Below are positions 45,979-55,338 of a stretch of DNA of 64,000 nt, piece by piece. The DNA comes from Neiella holothuriorum. Lineage in GTDB: Bacteria > Pseudomonadota > Gammaproteobacteria > Enterobacterales > Neiellaceae. The stretch lies in NCBI RefSeq assembly GCF_019457915.1, contig NZ_JAHZSS010000006.1, positions 62,001 to 126,000 of the forward strand. Reading direction: 5' to 3'. Under the pieces are notes generated by a model, which ran no database searches, was not told the origin of the DNA, and saw only the letters and a program-made list of their open reading frames with translations. The position numbers and the translations under genes were made by a program. How positions within the stretch are numbered: position 1 is the first letter of the stretch; every line of letters begins with the position of its first letter.

Positions 45979-46867
45979 TCGACGACTCCGGGCTAGCTGT
46001 ATCAGGTTCCGCTTCTTGTGCTTCAGGTTCTTGGGCAGTTGGTTCGTTGATCGTTAACGCAGGGCTTTCGATGTCAGAAAGGTTGTTTAGTTGTGCCAAA
46101 AAGATGTCGCTGACTTTGGCTAAGCGTTGTTCCATGTCAATAGTGACATCCGAATGCTCCGTAAGCATACGCACGTCGCCTCGGTTAAGGCCGGCTTCAG
46201 GCTCTAACAACCAACCGCGCTGCTGAATTTGTTCATCAGAATAGCTACGTTGGACCTGCTCCATGTCTTCTGGGTGCAACTGCACTCGAACACGTTGTTG
46301 CTGGAACGGTAATAAATCGGCAGCTTGTTTAAGCGTGTTGAGGATCAGCGCAGGGTCGCTCGTTAGCTCATGACGAGTCACAGCTTGAGCAACCGCGGTC
46401 ACCAATTGTACTAATTCTCGCTCCACGAGTTGATCGATCTGCTGCTGTGGCACGTGCAAGCCGCGCATCAGCGCGTCAAATTGTTGTAATCGCTCATCAA
46501 CTTCAGCCTGACCTGTCGCGAGACCTTGTTGATGGCCTTCTTGTATGCCTTTTTCTAAACCTTCAGCATGCCCCGATTCAACACCTTGCTGATGACCTTT
46601 AATAAAACCTTCTTGTTTGCCTTCTGCAAAGCCTTCTTCGCGCGCAGCCGCGCGGATCTCTTCAAGCGCTTCAGCCGTTAACATTGGCGCTTCGTCAACA
46701 ACGTCTTCTTGCTCTACGTCTGCTGTTTCGGCGCCAAGCGTGAGATTCATGGCGTTGCCAACATCTTCCTGCTCAACGGTAACGTCCGGCAGGTTCCAGC
46801 GAGCCATTAACTCGGCTTCGGTTTCGTTACTAGGCGTGACCACTTTGTGGTCTTCAGGGTTTGTCAC
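45956..46867 (-). CDS. fliH: Flagellar export ATPase regulator FliH with long GxxxG run
   Basis: FliH binds FliI and links it to the C-ring. The central helix has glycine at every fourth residue from Gly79 to Gly119, eleven glycines in an unbroken run, typical in kind but long. The N-terminal region contains the hexapeptide VEQEDV twice (31-36 and 51-56). The conserved C-terminal domain spans about 125-250, and the tail is acidic. The 303-residue frame starts at a GTG at 46867 with AAGAGA upstream. Confidence 0.94.
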   Translation of the reverse strand: MTNPEDHKVVTPSNETEAELMARWNLPDVTVEQEDVGNAMNLTLGAETADVEQEDVVDEAPMLTAEALEEIRAAAREEGFAEGKQEGFIKGHQQGVESGHAEGLEKGIQEGHQQGLATGQAEVDERLQQFDALMRGLHVPQQQIDQLVERELVQLVTAVAQAVTRHELTSDPALILNTLKQAADLLPFQQQRVRVQLHPEDMEQVQRSYSDEQIQQRGWLLEPEAGLNRGDVRMLTEHSDVTIDMEQRLAKVSDIFLAQLNNLSDIESPALTINEPTAQEPEAQEAEPDTASPESSNDPEPTS

Positions 46868-46898
46868 ACGCTTCTCTTATCGAACTCTTGCGATTGCT

Positions 46899-47942
46899 TT
46901 AAACGAAATCATCACCACCACCAGCGCTCAGCATCAACTCACCAGAGTCGGCTAAGCGTCGGGCGATGGACAGAATTTCTTTCTGCGCGGCTTCTACATC
47001 AGCCACACGAATTGGCCCCATGGCCTCGAGATCATCGGCCAGCAAGTCTCCCGCACGTTTAGACATATTGCTGAAGAATTTCTGTTTGAGCTGATCATCA
47101 GAACCTTTAAGCGCTTTTTGCAGCACTTCTTGTTGAATTTCACGCAGCAATGCTTGAATACCGCGGTCATCAACATCAATCAGGTTCTCGAACACGAACA
47201 TCAGATCTTGAATCTGCTGCGCCATTTCTTCGTCGCTCTCACGCAACATATCCATCAACTGACCTTCGATAGTGGTATCGAGGTAGTTCATAATATTGGC
47301 AGCAGACTTCAGGCCGCCCATCTTGGCTGCTTGAGCACCAGATTGACCGGCGAATTGTTTCTCCATGATCTCGTTTAACTCCTGCAAGGCTGCTGGCTGT
47401 ACTTCTTCGAGGTTGGCGATACGCATCATTAGATCAAGGCGCACTTTATCTGGGAATTGCGACATGATCTCAGCCGACTGCTCAGGCTCAAGATAAGACA
47501 TCACAATAGTTTGAATTTGTGGGTGTTCGTTTTGGATGATGTTGGCCACTTGGCGCGCATCCATCCATTTGAGGGAATCCAGCCCCTTCGAGCCACCACC
47601 GGCAATAATCTGATCAATTAAGTTGCCCGCTTTATCTTCACCCAACGCCTTGGTTAAGGCATTGCGGACAAAGTCAGCGCTATCCACACCAATGGAGGAG
47701 TATTTCTGAATATCATCGAGAAACAGTTTATGAACGGCGGTGATCCGCTCTTGGGTGAAGTCGCTCATGCCCGCCATTGCCATACCAACTTTTTGTACCT
47801 GCTTAGGTTCAAGTTGTCGCAATATCGATGCAGCATCTTCTTCGGTCAAACTGAGTAGCAAGATGGCGGTCTTTTCAAACCCTGTCATTCCCTCTAATTC
47901 GGGAGCAACTGCTGTCTCTTTGTTTTCTTCGATTGCAGCCAT
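46899..47942 (-). CDS. fliG: Flagellar motor switch protein FliG
   Basis: FliG is the C-ring protein that contacts the stators and generates torque. The 347-residue protein has the N-terminal FliF-binding domain (about 12-115), the middle ARM-like domain with EHPQIQTIVMSYLEPEQSAEI, and the C-terminal torque domain with FVFENLIDVDDRGIQALLREI and MSKRAGDLLADDLEAMGPIR, where the charged torque residues lie. It starts at an ATG 18 bp after fliF. Confidence 0.97.
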   Translation of the reverse strand: MAAIEENKETAVAPELEGMTGFEKTAILLLSLTEEDAASILRQLEPKQVQKVGMAMAGMSDFTQERITAVHKLFLDDIQKYSSIGVDSADFVRNALTKALGEDKAGNLIDQIIAGGGSKGLDSLKWMDARQVANIIQNEHPQIQTIVMSYLEPEQSAEIMSQFPDKVRLDLMMRIANLEEVQPAALQELNEIMEKQFAGQSGAQAAKMGGLKSAANIMNYLDTTIEGQLMDMLRESDEEMAQQIQDLMFVFENLIDVDDRGIQALLREIQQEVLQKALKGSDDQLKQKFFSNMSKRAGDLLADDLEAMGPIRVADVEAAQKEILSIARRLADSGELMLSAGGGDDFV

Positions 47943-47960
47943 GTCTAATTTCCGCCTCTG

Positions 47961-49670
47961 TTACTCTTCCAGCCAACTTTTAACCACTTGAACCGCAAGT
48001 TCAGGCTCATTGGCAACCAGCGCTCGTACCGCTTTGAGTATGTCTTCATCTCGATGTAGATCGGGCAGCTCTAGTCTACCACTGGTCAGGGTGCTGATCA
48101 GCTCGTCATTATCAGACTCCAACAGCGCTTCCTGAGCGGCCAGCATAGTATCATCGAGTCTGCCAGCAACCGGTCCATCAAGTAGCAAGGCATCATCTTG
48201 ACCATCATCACTGCTGGTTAAGCGACGTAGCATAGGTCGCATCACACCGAGGATCAGGGCAATACAAACCAGCGCCAACATGAACCATTTGATGGAATAG
48301 CGGAACCACTCGGCGTCGTAAAATGCTTTCTCTTCAACCAAGCCCAAGTCTGGGCGCACAAACGGTACAGTTACCACTTCTAACGCATCACCGCGCTGCA
48401 ATGAGAATCCCAATCCGCCTTGTAGCAAGCGACGAATGTTATCCAGCTCCTGCTGCGTGCGTGGGGTCGTTGTAGGGTTACCTTCAGCATCCACAGTATC
48501 GGAATAGTCCACGGCGACTGACACGCTCAAGCGGCGGATCACGCCAATCTGTTGACGGGTGTGACTGATGGTTGTGTCCAGCTCGTAGTTACGCGTCGCT
48601 TCGCGGTGAGAACTGGTTGGTGTTGTTTGATCTTGACCACCACCAGCGGCTTCTTCAGGGATGTTGGCATCCAGCGGCGGTTGGTTGGTCAACGCCCCGG
48701 GGATCCCCACCGCTAAATCGCCAGAATTGGTGTTTTCCACGGTCATTTCTGAGCGAATGGCTGGCAAGTCAGGATTGTAGCTGCGGTGCGTTTGTTCAAC
48801 CGCGGTGAAATCCATATCAACATCAACTTGCGCGGTGTAACGCTCAATGCCCACCGTCGGGATCATGATGGTGTCGATTTTTTCCATATATTCTTGTTCG
48901 CGCTTGCGCTCAAGCTCATATTCTCGACGTTGCGCCATGCTTAGTGGATCTTGTGAACCCGAATTCAGCAAGCGACCGGTTTGGTCAGTTACTGTGACAC
49001 GCCCAGGGGCCATGCCGTGAACTGCCGAGGCGACAATATCAACAATCGAATCAACTTCTTCTTGCATTAAGGCACGACCACGAGCGAGGCTCACCACCAC
49101 CGTAGCCGAAGGCTGCTTGGTTTGTCGTGCAAATACGTTTTGTTTTGGAATCGCCAGCAAAACGCGGGCTTTTTTAACTGGATTCAGGGCTTCAATGGCG
49201 GTTGCGAGTTGTTGTTCTCGGCTGTATTTAAGGCGCTCGCCTTCTAATCGTTGAGAAACGCCAAATCCCATGTCTTGCATTAGGATGTTGTCACCCGCTT
49301 CATGATCTTGGACCAATCCAGCACGGGTCATCAGCAAACGAATGTTCTGATATTCCGACATATTGACCAGCACGGTATTGCCGTCAATTTTGTAATCGAT
49401 TTTGTTTTGATCGAGGAAGTTAAGCGTCTCAATCAGCTCTTCGGTATCCATTTTGCCAAGAGGACGCATGTCTGGCTCGTACGCCCACATCATCACAAAA
49501 ATGAGCAACGCCAAACTAATGGCTAACGACAGGATGATCACCACCTGACGCATCAAATCAATGCTGCCTAAGCCTTCCAGTAATTTACTCTTGGCGCTTC
49601 CAGAGGCAGCGTCATTTTCAGTTGGAGTGCTAGCAACTAGGTCGGTGCTTTCGGTAACAGCTTCAGCCAC
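47961..49670 (-). CDS. fliF: Flagellar MS-ring protein FliF
   Basis: FliF forms the MS ring on which the flagellum is built. The 569-residue protein has membrane spans at about 40-62 and 449-467, flanking the periplasmic ring-building domains, for example LEGERLKYSREQQLATAIEALN. The C-terminal FliG-binding tail ends VVKSWLEE. The start is a GTG at 49670 with GGAGA upstream, 17 bp after fliE. Confidence 0.97.
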   Translation of the reverse strand: MAEAVTESTDLVASTPTENDAASGSAKSKLLEGLGSIDLMRQVVIILSLAISLALLIFVMMWAYEPDMRPLGKMDTEELIETLNFLDQNKIDYKIDGNTVLVNMSEYQNIRLLMTRAGLVQDHEAGDNILMQDMGFGVSQRLEGERLKYSREQQLATAIEALNPVKKARVLLAIPKQNVFARQTKQPSATVVVSLARGRALMQEEVDSIVDIVASAVHGMAPGRVTVTDQTGRLLNSGSQDPLSMAQRREYELERKREQEYMEKIDTIMIPTVGIERYTAQVDVDMDFTAVEQTHRSYNPDLPAIRSEMTVENTNSGDLAVGIPGALTNQPPLDANIPEEAAGGGQDQTTPTSSHREATRNYELDTTISHTRQQIGVIRRLSVSVAVDYSDTVDAEGNPTTTPRTQQELDNIRRLLQGGLGFSLQRGDALEVVTVPFVRPDLGLVEEKAFYDAEWFRYSIKWFMLALVCIALILGVMRPMLRRLTSSDDGQDDALLLDGPVAGRLDDTMLAAQEALLESDNDELISTLTSGRLELPDLHRDEDILKAVRALVANEPELAVQVVKSWLEE

Positions 49671-49687
49671 GGGACGGTCTCCTTAAA

Positions 49688-50017
49688 TTACACCGGCATG
49701 CTCATGATTTCTTTGTACGCTTCCATCAATTTGTTGCGTACCTGAACCGTTGCATCAAAAGCAACGCCCGATTTTTGCGACGCAATCATCACGTCGCCAA
49801 GCGAGACCGAACGGTCGCCCATTTCAAAGGCCGTCGCTTTCGCTTTTGAGTCCGCTTGCAGTTCATTAACATTGTCAATGGCTTGGCGTAATAAGTTGCC
49901 AAAATCGACTGAGGACGTGTTGTTAGGAGCGACAGGCGTGCGCTGAGCCAAACTGTTGCTGGCTTCCAGCTGCATGCCTTGCATTTGTTGAAATACGTCG
50001 TTGCCCATCACTTTCAT
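49688..50017 (-). CDS. fliE: Flagellar hook-basal body protein FliE
   Basis: FliE joins the MS ring to the rod and is the first export substrate. The 109-residue protein has the family C-terminal half ([46 protein letters not shown]). It begins at the ATG at 50017, which has GAGGAT upstream. It is the first gene of the fliEFGHIJ operon, behind a sigma-54 promoter. Confidence 0.96.
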   Translation of the reverse strand: MKVMGNDVFQQMQGMQLEASNSLAQRTPVAPNNTSSVDFGNLLRQAIDNVNELQADSKAKATAFEMGDRSVSLGDVMIASQKSGVAFDATVQVRNKLMEAYKEIMSMPV

Positions 50018-50073
50018 GGCGGTATCCTCAGGTTGCCAAATAATTGGCAGTTGTTACGAATTAGTGAGGATTC

Positions 50074-50090
50074 TGCAAGGACTTTGCCAA
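50074..50090 (-). promoter_or_regulatory. Sigma-54 promoter of fliE
   Basis: The minus-strand sequence TTGGCAAAGTCCTTGCA is a near-consensus -24/-12 element with GG-N10-GC spacing. Predicted start is near 50064, about 47 bp before fliE, and it lies directly after the fleR terminator. Confidence 0.88.
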
Positions 50091-50094
50091 CAAC

Positions 50095-50121
50095 GAAAAA
50101 AGCAGCCTTAACGGCTGCTTT
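50095..50121 (-). terminator. Rho-independent terminator of fleSR
   Basis: AAAGCAGCC (50099-50107) and GGCTGCTTT (50113-50121) form a 9-bp stem with a TTAAC loop. On the minus strand it is followed by TTTTTT and isolates fleSR from fliE. Confidence 0.9.
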
Positions 50122-50139
50122 ATTTGATTAACTACCTGA

Positions 50140-51516
50140 TTAGGCGGGAATATCAATTCCCTGATCGCGCATGCGTGCAATCTTATATCGTAACGTTCGA
50201 GCGCTAATTCCAAGCTTTTCCGCCACCGCAGAACGCTTACCACCACATTCAGCGAGGGTGTTTAAGATAATGTGATGTTCTTGGTGACGAAGTTCGCTTC
50301 CCAAATCATCAGCAGCAACCGCGGCATCGGCCAACGCATTGGCTTGCTCCACCGGCACCGTTGGTCGAACAGCAGTCACATTCGACATCATGGACGATTG
50401 AACTTCCAGCAGTAAATCGGCTGCTTCAATGCGTCCTTGATGCAAAATCAACGCGCGCTGAATGACGTTGTCGAGCTCGCGAACATTGCCTGGCCAGTGA
50501 TAGCTAGAAAGCTTCGCGATGGCTTCTTTTGATAAGGCTGGGATCGGTTGGCCTGAGCGTTTACAGTGTTTGCCAATCAGATGATTCGCCAGCGGCACAA
50601 TGTCAGCGGCCCGCTGAGCCAGCGGCAGCCAGGTCAGCGGAAAGACATTCAATCGATAAAACAGATCTTCTCGGAACTTACCATCGGCCACTGCCTGTTG
50701 TAAGTCTCGGTTACTGGTTGCCAATACGCGCACGTCCAAGGTAATTGTTTTGCGACTACCTAAGCGCTCAACTTCACGCTCTTGCAGCACCCGCAATAGC
50801 TTGGCCTGCAATGACATATCCATTTCTGTAATTTCATCGAGCAACAAGGTACCACCTTGTGCTTGTTCAAACTTGCCAGGACACGCTTGAATGGCGCCGG
50901 TAAACGCGCCTTTTTCATATCCGAACAAGGTTGCTTCGAGCATGTTTTCAGGGATCGCAGCACAGTTAATGGCGACAAAGGCTTCATCCCGTCGCGGCGA
51001 GCAATCGTGAATATACCGCGCTAAGACTTCTTTACCCGCGCCCGAAGGACCTAACACCATCACACTGGCGTCAGACTGAGCAACACGAGCAGCCAAATCT
51101 AGTAATGCTTGTGAGTTTGCATCTGCAACCACGGGCCGTGTTGGCTCCACTTGGGCAACAGGCGCATAGCGGCTAACTTGGTTTAACAATACTTCCGGCG
51201 CAAATGGCTTTGATAAATAGTCTGTAGCGCCATCACGTATCGCCGTCACGGCATCTTGCACGTTGGCGTACGCCGTCATCAGTAGCACAGGCAGTTGGGG
51301 GTACTTGGCTCGAATTGAACGCAGTAAACCTAAGCCGTCCATGCCAGCCATTTGCACATCTGAGACGACGATATCGAACATCGGCTCTTTGAGCGCCAAC
51401 ATGGCTTCTTCGCCACTTTCGGTTTCAGTACATTGATAACCGGCAATTTCTAGCGTATCGACCAGCGCTTCACGCAAGCCAGCATCGTCTTCGACAACAA
51501 GTACATGAGCAGACAT
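50140..51516 (-). CDS. fleR: Flagellar sigma-54 response regulator FleR (FlrC)
   Basis: FleR activates middle flagellar genes with sigma-54 after phosphorylation by FleS. The receiver domain (1-115) has phospho-acceptor Asp53 (VSDVQMAGMDG), Thr81 and Lys103. The AAA+ domain has Walker A GPSGAGKE (156-163) and the sigma-54 contact loop GAFTGA (203-208). A Fis-type helix-turn-helix ends the 458 residues (GKRSAVAEKLGISARTLRYK). It starts 3 bp after fleS. Confidence 0.96.
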   Translation of the reverse strand: MSAHVLVVEDDAGLREALVDTLEIAGYQCTETESGEEAMLALKEPMFDIVVSDVQMAGMDGLGLLRSIRAKYPQLPVLLMTAYANVQDAVTAIRDGATDYLSKPFAPEVLLNQVSRYAPVAQVEPTRPVVADANSQALLDLAARVAQSDASVMVLGPSGAGKEVLARYIHDCSPRRDEAFVAINCAAIPENMLEATLFGYEKGAFTGAIQACPGKFEQAQGGTLLLDEITEMDMSLQAKLLRVLQEREVERLGSRKTITLDVRVLATSNRDLQQAVADGKFREDLFYRLNVFPLTWLPLAQRAADIVPLANHLIGKHCKRSGQPIPALSKEAIAKLSSYHWPGNVRELDNVIQRALILHQGRIEAADLLLEVQSSMMSNVTAVRPTVPVEQANALADAAVAADDLGSELRHQEHHIILNTLAECGGKRSAVAEKLGISARTLRYKIARMRDQGIDIPA

Positions 51517-51519
51517 TTA

Positions 51520-52608
51520 TTATTCTCCTACCGCTGCGGCGCTTCGCTGGCAAGCCAGCACAGGTATTTCTATGCACACTTGGGTGCCGAGATCAGGTTT
51601 GGAACGAATGGTTAACTTGCCCTGATGTGCTTGGACAACGGCTTGAACAACCGCTAAACCCAGCCCAGTGCCCTGACTTCGGGTGGTAAAAAATGGTTGT
51701 TGAATTTTAGTCATGAGCGCTTCAGGAATGCCGCTACCATCGTCACTCACAACAATCTGAAGCATGCCTTCGGCATCGCAATCAGCATTAATTTGGATTC
51801 GCTTCGCTTTCGCTTGCAGCGCGTTGTGGATCAAGTTGCTCATTGCACTCGATAGCGCATTGGCGTTGCCCGTGATCATTTGGTCAGGATCAGGCAAGTT
51901 CACCTGCAAGGTCGCTTTATGCTGTTGCACCATCACTTCTACCGAGCTCTCGATAGAATTAAGTAGCTGCTGACATGAAAGCTCTCCGGCAGCTACACCT
52001 TCACCTGAGCGGGCAAAGAGCAGCATGTCGTTGACCTGATTTTCTAAATCTTTAAGGCGATCGAGTAACTTACCTTGGAATTTGTGGCGAGCCGTTGGGT
52101 TCAACGATTCGTTTCCCAAATTTGCTGCGTAAAGCGTGGCTGCGGCCAGTGGCGTTCGCACTTGATGTGCCAGTGACGCAACCATTTTGCCAAGCGACGA
52201 TAAGCGTTGCATGTGAGCAACACGCTCTTGCAAGCGACGCGTTTCGGTCAGATCGGTTAATACAATTAATTGACCCGTACCACCTTGAATGGCGCGAGTG
52301 ACAAATTTGATCCGGCGACCATCTTTCAAACTGATTTCATGGCCGTCGTCTTCGCGAGGCTGGAATGAGCGTTCAATGATATTGCGCCATAAAATGCCGT
52401 GGAGCGGCTCACCGAGCATGTCAATAGCGGCTCGATTGGCATCGGTCACAATCCCTTTTTCGTCAAGCACCACAATGCCAGACGGCAACTCATCAACCAA
52501 ATGTGCCAACATCTCCGTTCGGTCACCCGATAGAATCGAGCTCGCCATCGAAGAAGGCGCATCTGTAGGAAGTCCTGTTGATGACGCTGAAGGATTGATT
52601 GACTGCAT
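51520..52608 (-). CDS. fleS: Flagellar sensor histidine kinase FleS (FlrB)
   Basis: FleS is the soluble kinase of FleR; no membrane span is present. From the ATG at 52608, with AGAGG five bases upstream, the 362 residues hold a PAS domain (about 30-120), the phospho-site His148 in SLAHQVRTPLAAA, and an ATPase domain with DDGSGIPEALMTKIQQPFF and GTGLGLAVV. A GTG at 52650 was rejected because it lies inside the sigma-54 promoter, upstream of the predicted transcript start. Confidence 0.95.
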   Translation of the reverse strand: MQSINPSASSTGLPTDAPSSMASSILSGDRTEMLAHLVDELPSGIVVLDEKGIVTDANRAAIDMLGEPLHGILWRNIIERSFQPREDDGHEISLKDGRRIKFVTRAIQGGTGQLIVLTDLTETRRLQERVAHMQRLSSLGKMVASLAHQVRTPLAAATLYAANLGNESLNPTARHKFQGKLLDRLKDLENQVNDMLLFARSGEGVAAGELSCQQLLNSIESSVEVMVQQHKATLQVNLPDPDQMITGNANALSSAMSNLIHNALQAKAKRIQINADCDAEGMLQIVVSDDGSGIPEALMTKIQQPFFTTRSQGTGLGLAVVQAVVQAHQGKLTIRSKPDLGTQVCIEIPVLACQRSAAAVGE

Positions 52609-52644
52609 GCAAACCTCTGTCAGAATATTGAATCCAACAAGGCT

Positions 52645-52662
52645 ATGCACTCAATGTGCCAA
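52645..52662 (-). promoter_or_regulatory. Sigma-54 promoter of fleSR
   Basis: The minus-strand sequence TTGGCACATTGAGTGCAT has the -24 GG and -12 GC ten bases apart and a perfect TTGGCAC half. The predicted start near 52636 leaves a 28-base leader before fleS, fitting activation by FleQ. Confidence 0.85.
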
Positions 52663-52702
52663 TTTTATTTCTATTTAATTTCAGCTAGTTAAGGGTTAAA
52701 TT

Positions 52703-52728
52703 TGAGGTGTCATAATGATGACACCTCA
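52703..52728. promoter_or_regulatory. Perfect 11-bp hairpin between fleQ and fleS
   Basis: TGAGGTGTCAT (52703-52713) and ATGACACCTCA (52718-52728) pair perfectly with a 4-base loop, 10 bp after the fleQ stop. On the minus strand it is followed by AAATTT rather than a U run, so it may be a weak terminator, an RNA-processing end, or a protein site upstream of the fleSR promoter. Confidence 0.6.
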
Positions 52729-52737
52729 GGAGGGAGG

Positions 52738-54189
52738 CTAGACAGTATCTTTCGACAGGGAGTACTTACGCATTTTTTCAACCAAGGTTGTTCGGCGCAT
52801 ACCGAGCAGATCCGCCGCACGAGAAACAACCCAATCTGTGGTGTCTAAGGCCTGACGGATCATGTCTATTTCCAGTTCCGTCATCATCTCTTTTAAGTTG
52901 ACACCTTCGGGCGGCAATTGCGTTGACAAGCTATTTTCTGGTGGCTCGTACACTTCATTCTGGAACACATCGTTGAGCATCTCTTGCTCAAGCAATGATT
53001 CATCATATTCATGTTCGTAATCGGCGGCTTCTAAATGACGATACTTGACCGGTAAGTCGTTTACGTCGATCAAGCCATTCGGGTAGAGGATCACCAAGCG
53101 TTCCACTAAATTAGCCAATTCCCGCACATTGCCCGGCCATTGATGCTTCATCAACGACTCCAATGCGCGCTCGGTAAAACGAATAGAAGCTTTATGATCT
53201 GCCCATAAGCGCTCGACCAATTCCTTCATGAGCAGCGGCACATCTTCGCTACGTTCACTGAGTGACGGCATTTCTATCGGAAAGACATTGAGGCGGTAGA
53301 ACAGATCTTCGCGGAAATCGCCTTTCTCAATCATCCCTTCAAGATTACGGTGAGTCGCCGCCACAACACGCACATCAGCACTAATGGACGTTGCGCCGCC
53401 AACACGTTCAAAACAACGCTCTTGCAACACACGCAGCAGTTTAACTTGCATGTTGAGTGGCATGTCGCCAATTTCATCGAGGAATAAGGTGCCGCCCTGT
53501 GCCATTTCAAAGCGCCCTTTACGAGCCGAAATTGCGCCTGTAAACGCGCCCTTTTCATGACCGAACAACTCACTTTCAAGCAGCTCTGGTGGAATCGCGC
53601 CACAGTTGACCGGAACAAATGGTCCTTTGCGGCGTGACGATAAATAATGAATATTGCGAGCAACAACTTCTTTACCAGTGCCCGAGTCACCCAACACTAA
53701 AACATTGGCGTCAGTACCGGCCACTTGTTGGATTAACTGACGCACTTGCTGAATGCTCGCACTACGACCAATCAGGCTACGGAATAAAATTTCCTGATGT
53801 TGGTTGACGGGCTTGTTGGTTGTTGGAGCTTTGAGATGGTAGTCCTGACACTGGTGTAGCATCTGTGTCATTTGGCCGTGGCTGAAAGGTTCCAGCACAG
53901 AGCCAATGACATTCGGTAGTGATTGAACACCGCCTTCTGGCTCACCAATCGTTAGGAAAGGCTGCGCTTTATATTCTCGCGCTAACTGAGTTAGTAACGC
54001 AGTTTGCCCGCCAGCATCAATTTGACCGACAAGTACGCTACGCCAAGCAACTTGTGTTGTTAACACTTCTCCCACGTTGGCTGAGTCAACCAACTTGCAA
54101 GGTTCACCGACAAACTGAAGGAGTAACTCCAGCTGTTGTCGACGCTTCAAGTGATCATCGATCACCAGTACTTCTGAATTACCATGCAT
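52738..54189 (-). CDS. fleQ: Flagellar master regulator FleQ (FlrA)
   Basis: FleQ is the top sigma-54 activator of polar flagellar genes and, in Pseudomonas, a c-di-GMP sensor. The N-terminal receiver-like domain (1-120) lacks a clear phospho-acceptor Asp ([10 protein letters not shown] at that strand). The AAA+ domain has Walker A GDSGTGKE (167-174) and GAFTGA (214-219). The Fis-type helix-turn-helix lies at about 452-476 ([18 protein letters not shown]). At 483 residues it is the usual size. A sigma-70-like promoter lies about 90 bp upstream. Confidence 0.96.
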   Translation of the reverse strand: MHGNSEVLVIDDHLKRRQQLELLLQFVGEPCKLVDSANVGEVLTTQVAWRSVLVGQIDAGGQTALLTQLAREYKAQPFLTIGEPEGGVQSLPNVIGSVLEPFSHGQMTQMLHQCQDYHLKAPTTNKPVNQHQEILFRSLIGRSASIQQVRQLIQQVAGTDANVLVLGDSGTGKEVVARNIHYLSSRRKGPFVPVNCGAIPPELLESELFGHEKGAFTGAISARKGRFEMAQGGTLFLDEIGDMPLNMQVKLLRVLQERCFERVGGATSISADVRVVAATHRNLEGMIEKGDFREDLFYRLNVFPIEMPSLSERSEDVPLLMKELVERLWADHKASIRFTERALESLMKHQWPGNVRELANLVERLVILYPNGLIDVNDLPVKYRHLEAADYEHEYDESLLEQEMLNDVFQNEVYEPPENSLSTQLPPEGVNLKEMMTELEIDMIRQALDTTDWVVSRAADLLGMRRTTLVEKMRKYSLSKDTV

Positions 54190-54278
54190 TATTGTTGCTT
54201 ACCTTGGCTGCCTTGCCCATTGTGACCGTCGAATTTTTAAACATACGACTCACTAGACTATTATCATTTGCAAACCGT

Positions 54279-54306
54279 ATTCTAACCAATGTCATAAGCA
54301 TGGCAA
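54279..54306 (-). promoter_or_regulatory. Sigma-70 type promoter of fleQ
   Basis: On the minus strand TTGCCA (54306-54301), a 16-base spacer and TAGAAT (54284-54279) each match the consensus at 5/6 positions. This fits a class I gene that does not need sigma-54. Confidence 0.55.
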
Positions 54307-54421
54307 CTGTCGCCGCAATTTGATGTGGTTTGGCTGTGACTTATGCGACATGGCTCATTCGCCTTGACTTGTTTTTCAACTAGACTCTCGCCCATACAGA
54401 TAGTTACGGCTGGCTTAATTT

Positions 54422-54437
54422 AGGTATGGTCTTTGCT
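54422..54437 (+). promoter_or_regulatory. Sigma-54-like promoter of fliS
   Basis: AGGTATGGTCTTTGCT has GG (54423-54424) and GC (54435-54436) with exactly ten bases between. The -12 half TTTGCT is good but the -24 half is poor, so this is weaker than the other sites in the window. The leader would be about 86 bases. Confidence 0.4.
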
Positions 54438-54532
54438 TAACTTCTCACATATGACGAAAAACCGGCAGAACCGGTTTGCTATTTTGCGGCTTTGGTAGTC
54501 AATAGCCGCCATTGAACAAGAAGTGATACCCA

Positions 54533-54934
54533 ATGGCTCGACACTCTATTCAGCAATATCGCAAAAACACGGTAGCTTCACTCCAAGAAGCTTCGCCTCA
54601 TGCTCAAGTGGCAGCTGTGTTTCAGCATATCCTTGGCTATTTGGTTGCGGCTTCAACCGCGATTGACAGAGAAGATATCAAGTTACGCGGTGAAAGCATT
54701 AGCAAGGCGATTCGCCTACTTGATGTTCTTAAAGCTAGCCTAGATTTGGAACGTGGTGGCAATATCGCCGGTAATTTGGATGTACTTTATGATTACTGCA
54801 CCCAAAAGCTAATTATCGCCAACATCGAGTCAGAAAAGTCTCATGTCGACGAAATTACCGGCATCATCCGTGAAATTAAAGAAGGTTGGGATGGCATCCC
54901 AACCGAGTATCATCATGGAGACAGCGGTGCTTGA
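54533..54934 (+). CDS. fliS: Flagellin export chaperone FliS
   Basis: FliS binds flagellin in the cytoplasm and delivers it to FlhA. The 133-residue helical protein has the family features near the N-terminus (YRKNTVASLQEASPHAQVAAVFQHILGYL) and the helix pair with KAIRLLDVLKASLDLERGGNIAGNLDVLYDYC. It is on the plus strand, divergent from fleQ and converging on fliD, whereas fliDS usually form one operon. A 21-base palindrome lies near its 3' end. Confidence 0.93.
   Translation: MARHSIQQYRKNTVASLQEASPHAQVAAVFQHILGYLVAASTAIDREDIKLRGESISKAIRLLDVLKASLDLERGGNIAGNLDVLYDYCTQKLIIANIESEKSHVDEITGIIREIKEGWDGIPTEYHHGDSGA
54884..54904. repeat. Perfect palindrome near the end of fliS
   Basis: GGTTGGGATG and CATCCCAACC are perfect 10-base arms around a single G. 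It lies inside fliS codons, 11 bp before the ATG and 23 bp before the GTG that could start the next gene, so a folded RNA could influence translation of that gene. Confidence 0.7.
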
Positions 54935-55268
54935 AGCAACGGAGCAACTCGATCAATTAGGAGCCAGTCTGCAATCGGAATACGTTAAGCTGGAACAAGC
55001 TTCTGACGCCAGAGACATATCCGAGTCGATTGCTAAAATTAATCAACACGTTTCCTTATTAGATCGGCTTGCACGTCAACTTAGCCAGCAAATGACGCCG
55101 CAAAACCAAGAAGAAATAGTGCCTGTTTTACAAAAAATAGCGACACTAACAGAGCAAACCCTGACAGATTCTCAGCAACAGTTAGAAAAAGCGAAAGCAG
55201 GTATTTTGACCTTAAGGCAAACAGCTGCCGGTGTTAGTGCCTATCATCAAGTTAAAAAAATTCGCTAA
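54915..55268 (+). CDS. Small coiled-coil protein in FliT position
   Basis: This helical protein of about 117 residues (rich in Gln, Glu, Leu; for example LASSL-type heptads and TLTEQTLTDSQQQLEKAKAG) lies directly after fliS, where FliT or another export chaperone is usually found. No clear FliT signature is visible, so the function is inferred from place and shape only. The ATG at 54915 has a weak ribosome site. A GTG at 54927, with GGAG six bases upstream and overlapping the fliS stop, may be the true start. Confidence 0.7.
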   Translation: METAVLEATEQLDQLGASLQSEYVKLEQASDARDISESIAKINQHVSLLDRLARQLSQQMTPQNQEEIVPVLQKIATLTEQTLTDSQQQLEKAKAGILTLRQTAAGVSAYHQVKKIR

Positions 55269-55286
55269 CACTCAACTTAATACGTA

Positions 55287-55320
55287 TAAAAAAAGCAGCT
55301 TTATCAGCTGCTTTTTTATG
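55287..55320. terminator. Bidirectional terminator between the FliT-like gene and fliD
   Basis: AAAAAAGCAGCT (55289-55300) and AGCTGCTTTTTT (55306-55317) are perfect 12-base arms with a TTATC loop. The symmetric A and T runs allow termination of both converging transcripts. Confidence 0.9.
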
Positions 55321-55338
55321 CCAAATTTTCGTTATTGG

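Larger units (their letters stand above)
54190..54532. other. Divergent region between fleQ and fliS
   Basis: This 343-bp stretch has no gene. It holds the leftward fleQ promoter, a rightward sigma-54-like site for fliS, and a hairpin AAACCGG/CCGGTTT (54459-54477) inside the predicted fliS leader. Confidence 0.6.
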
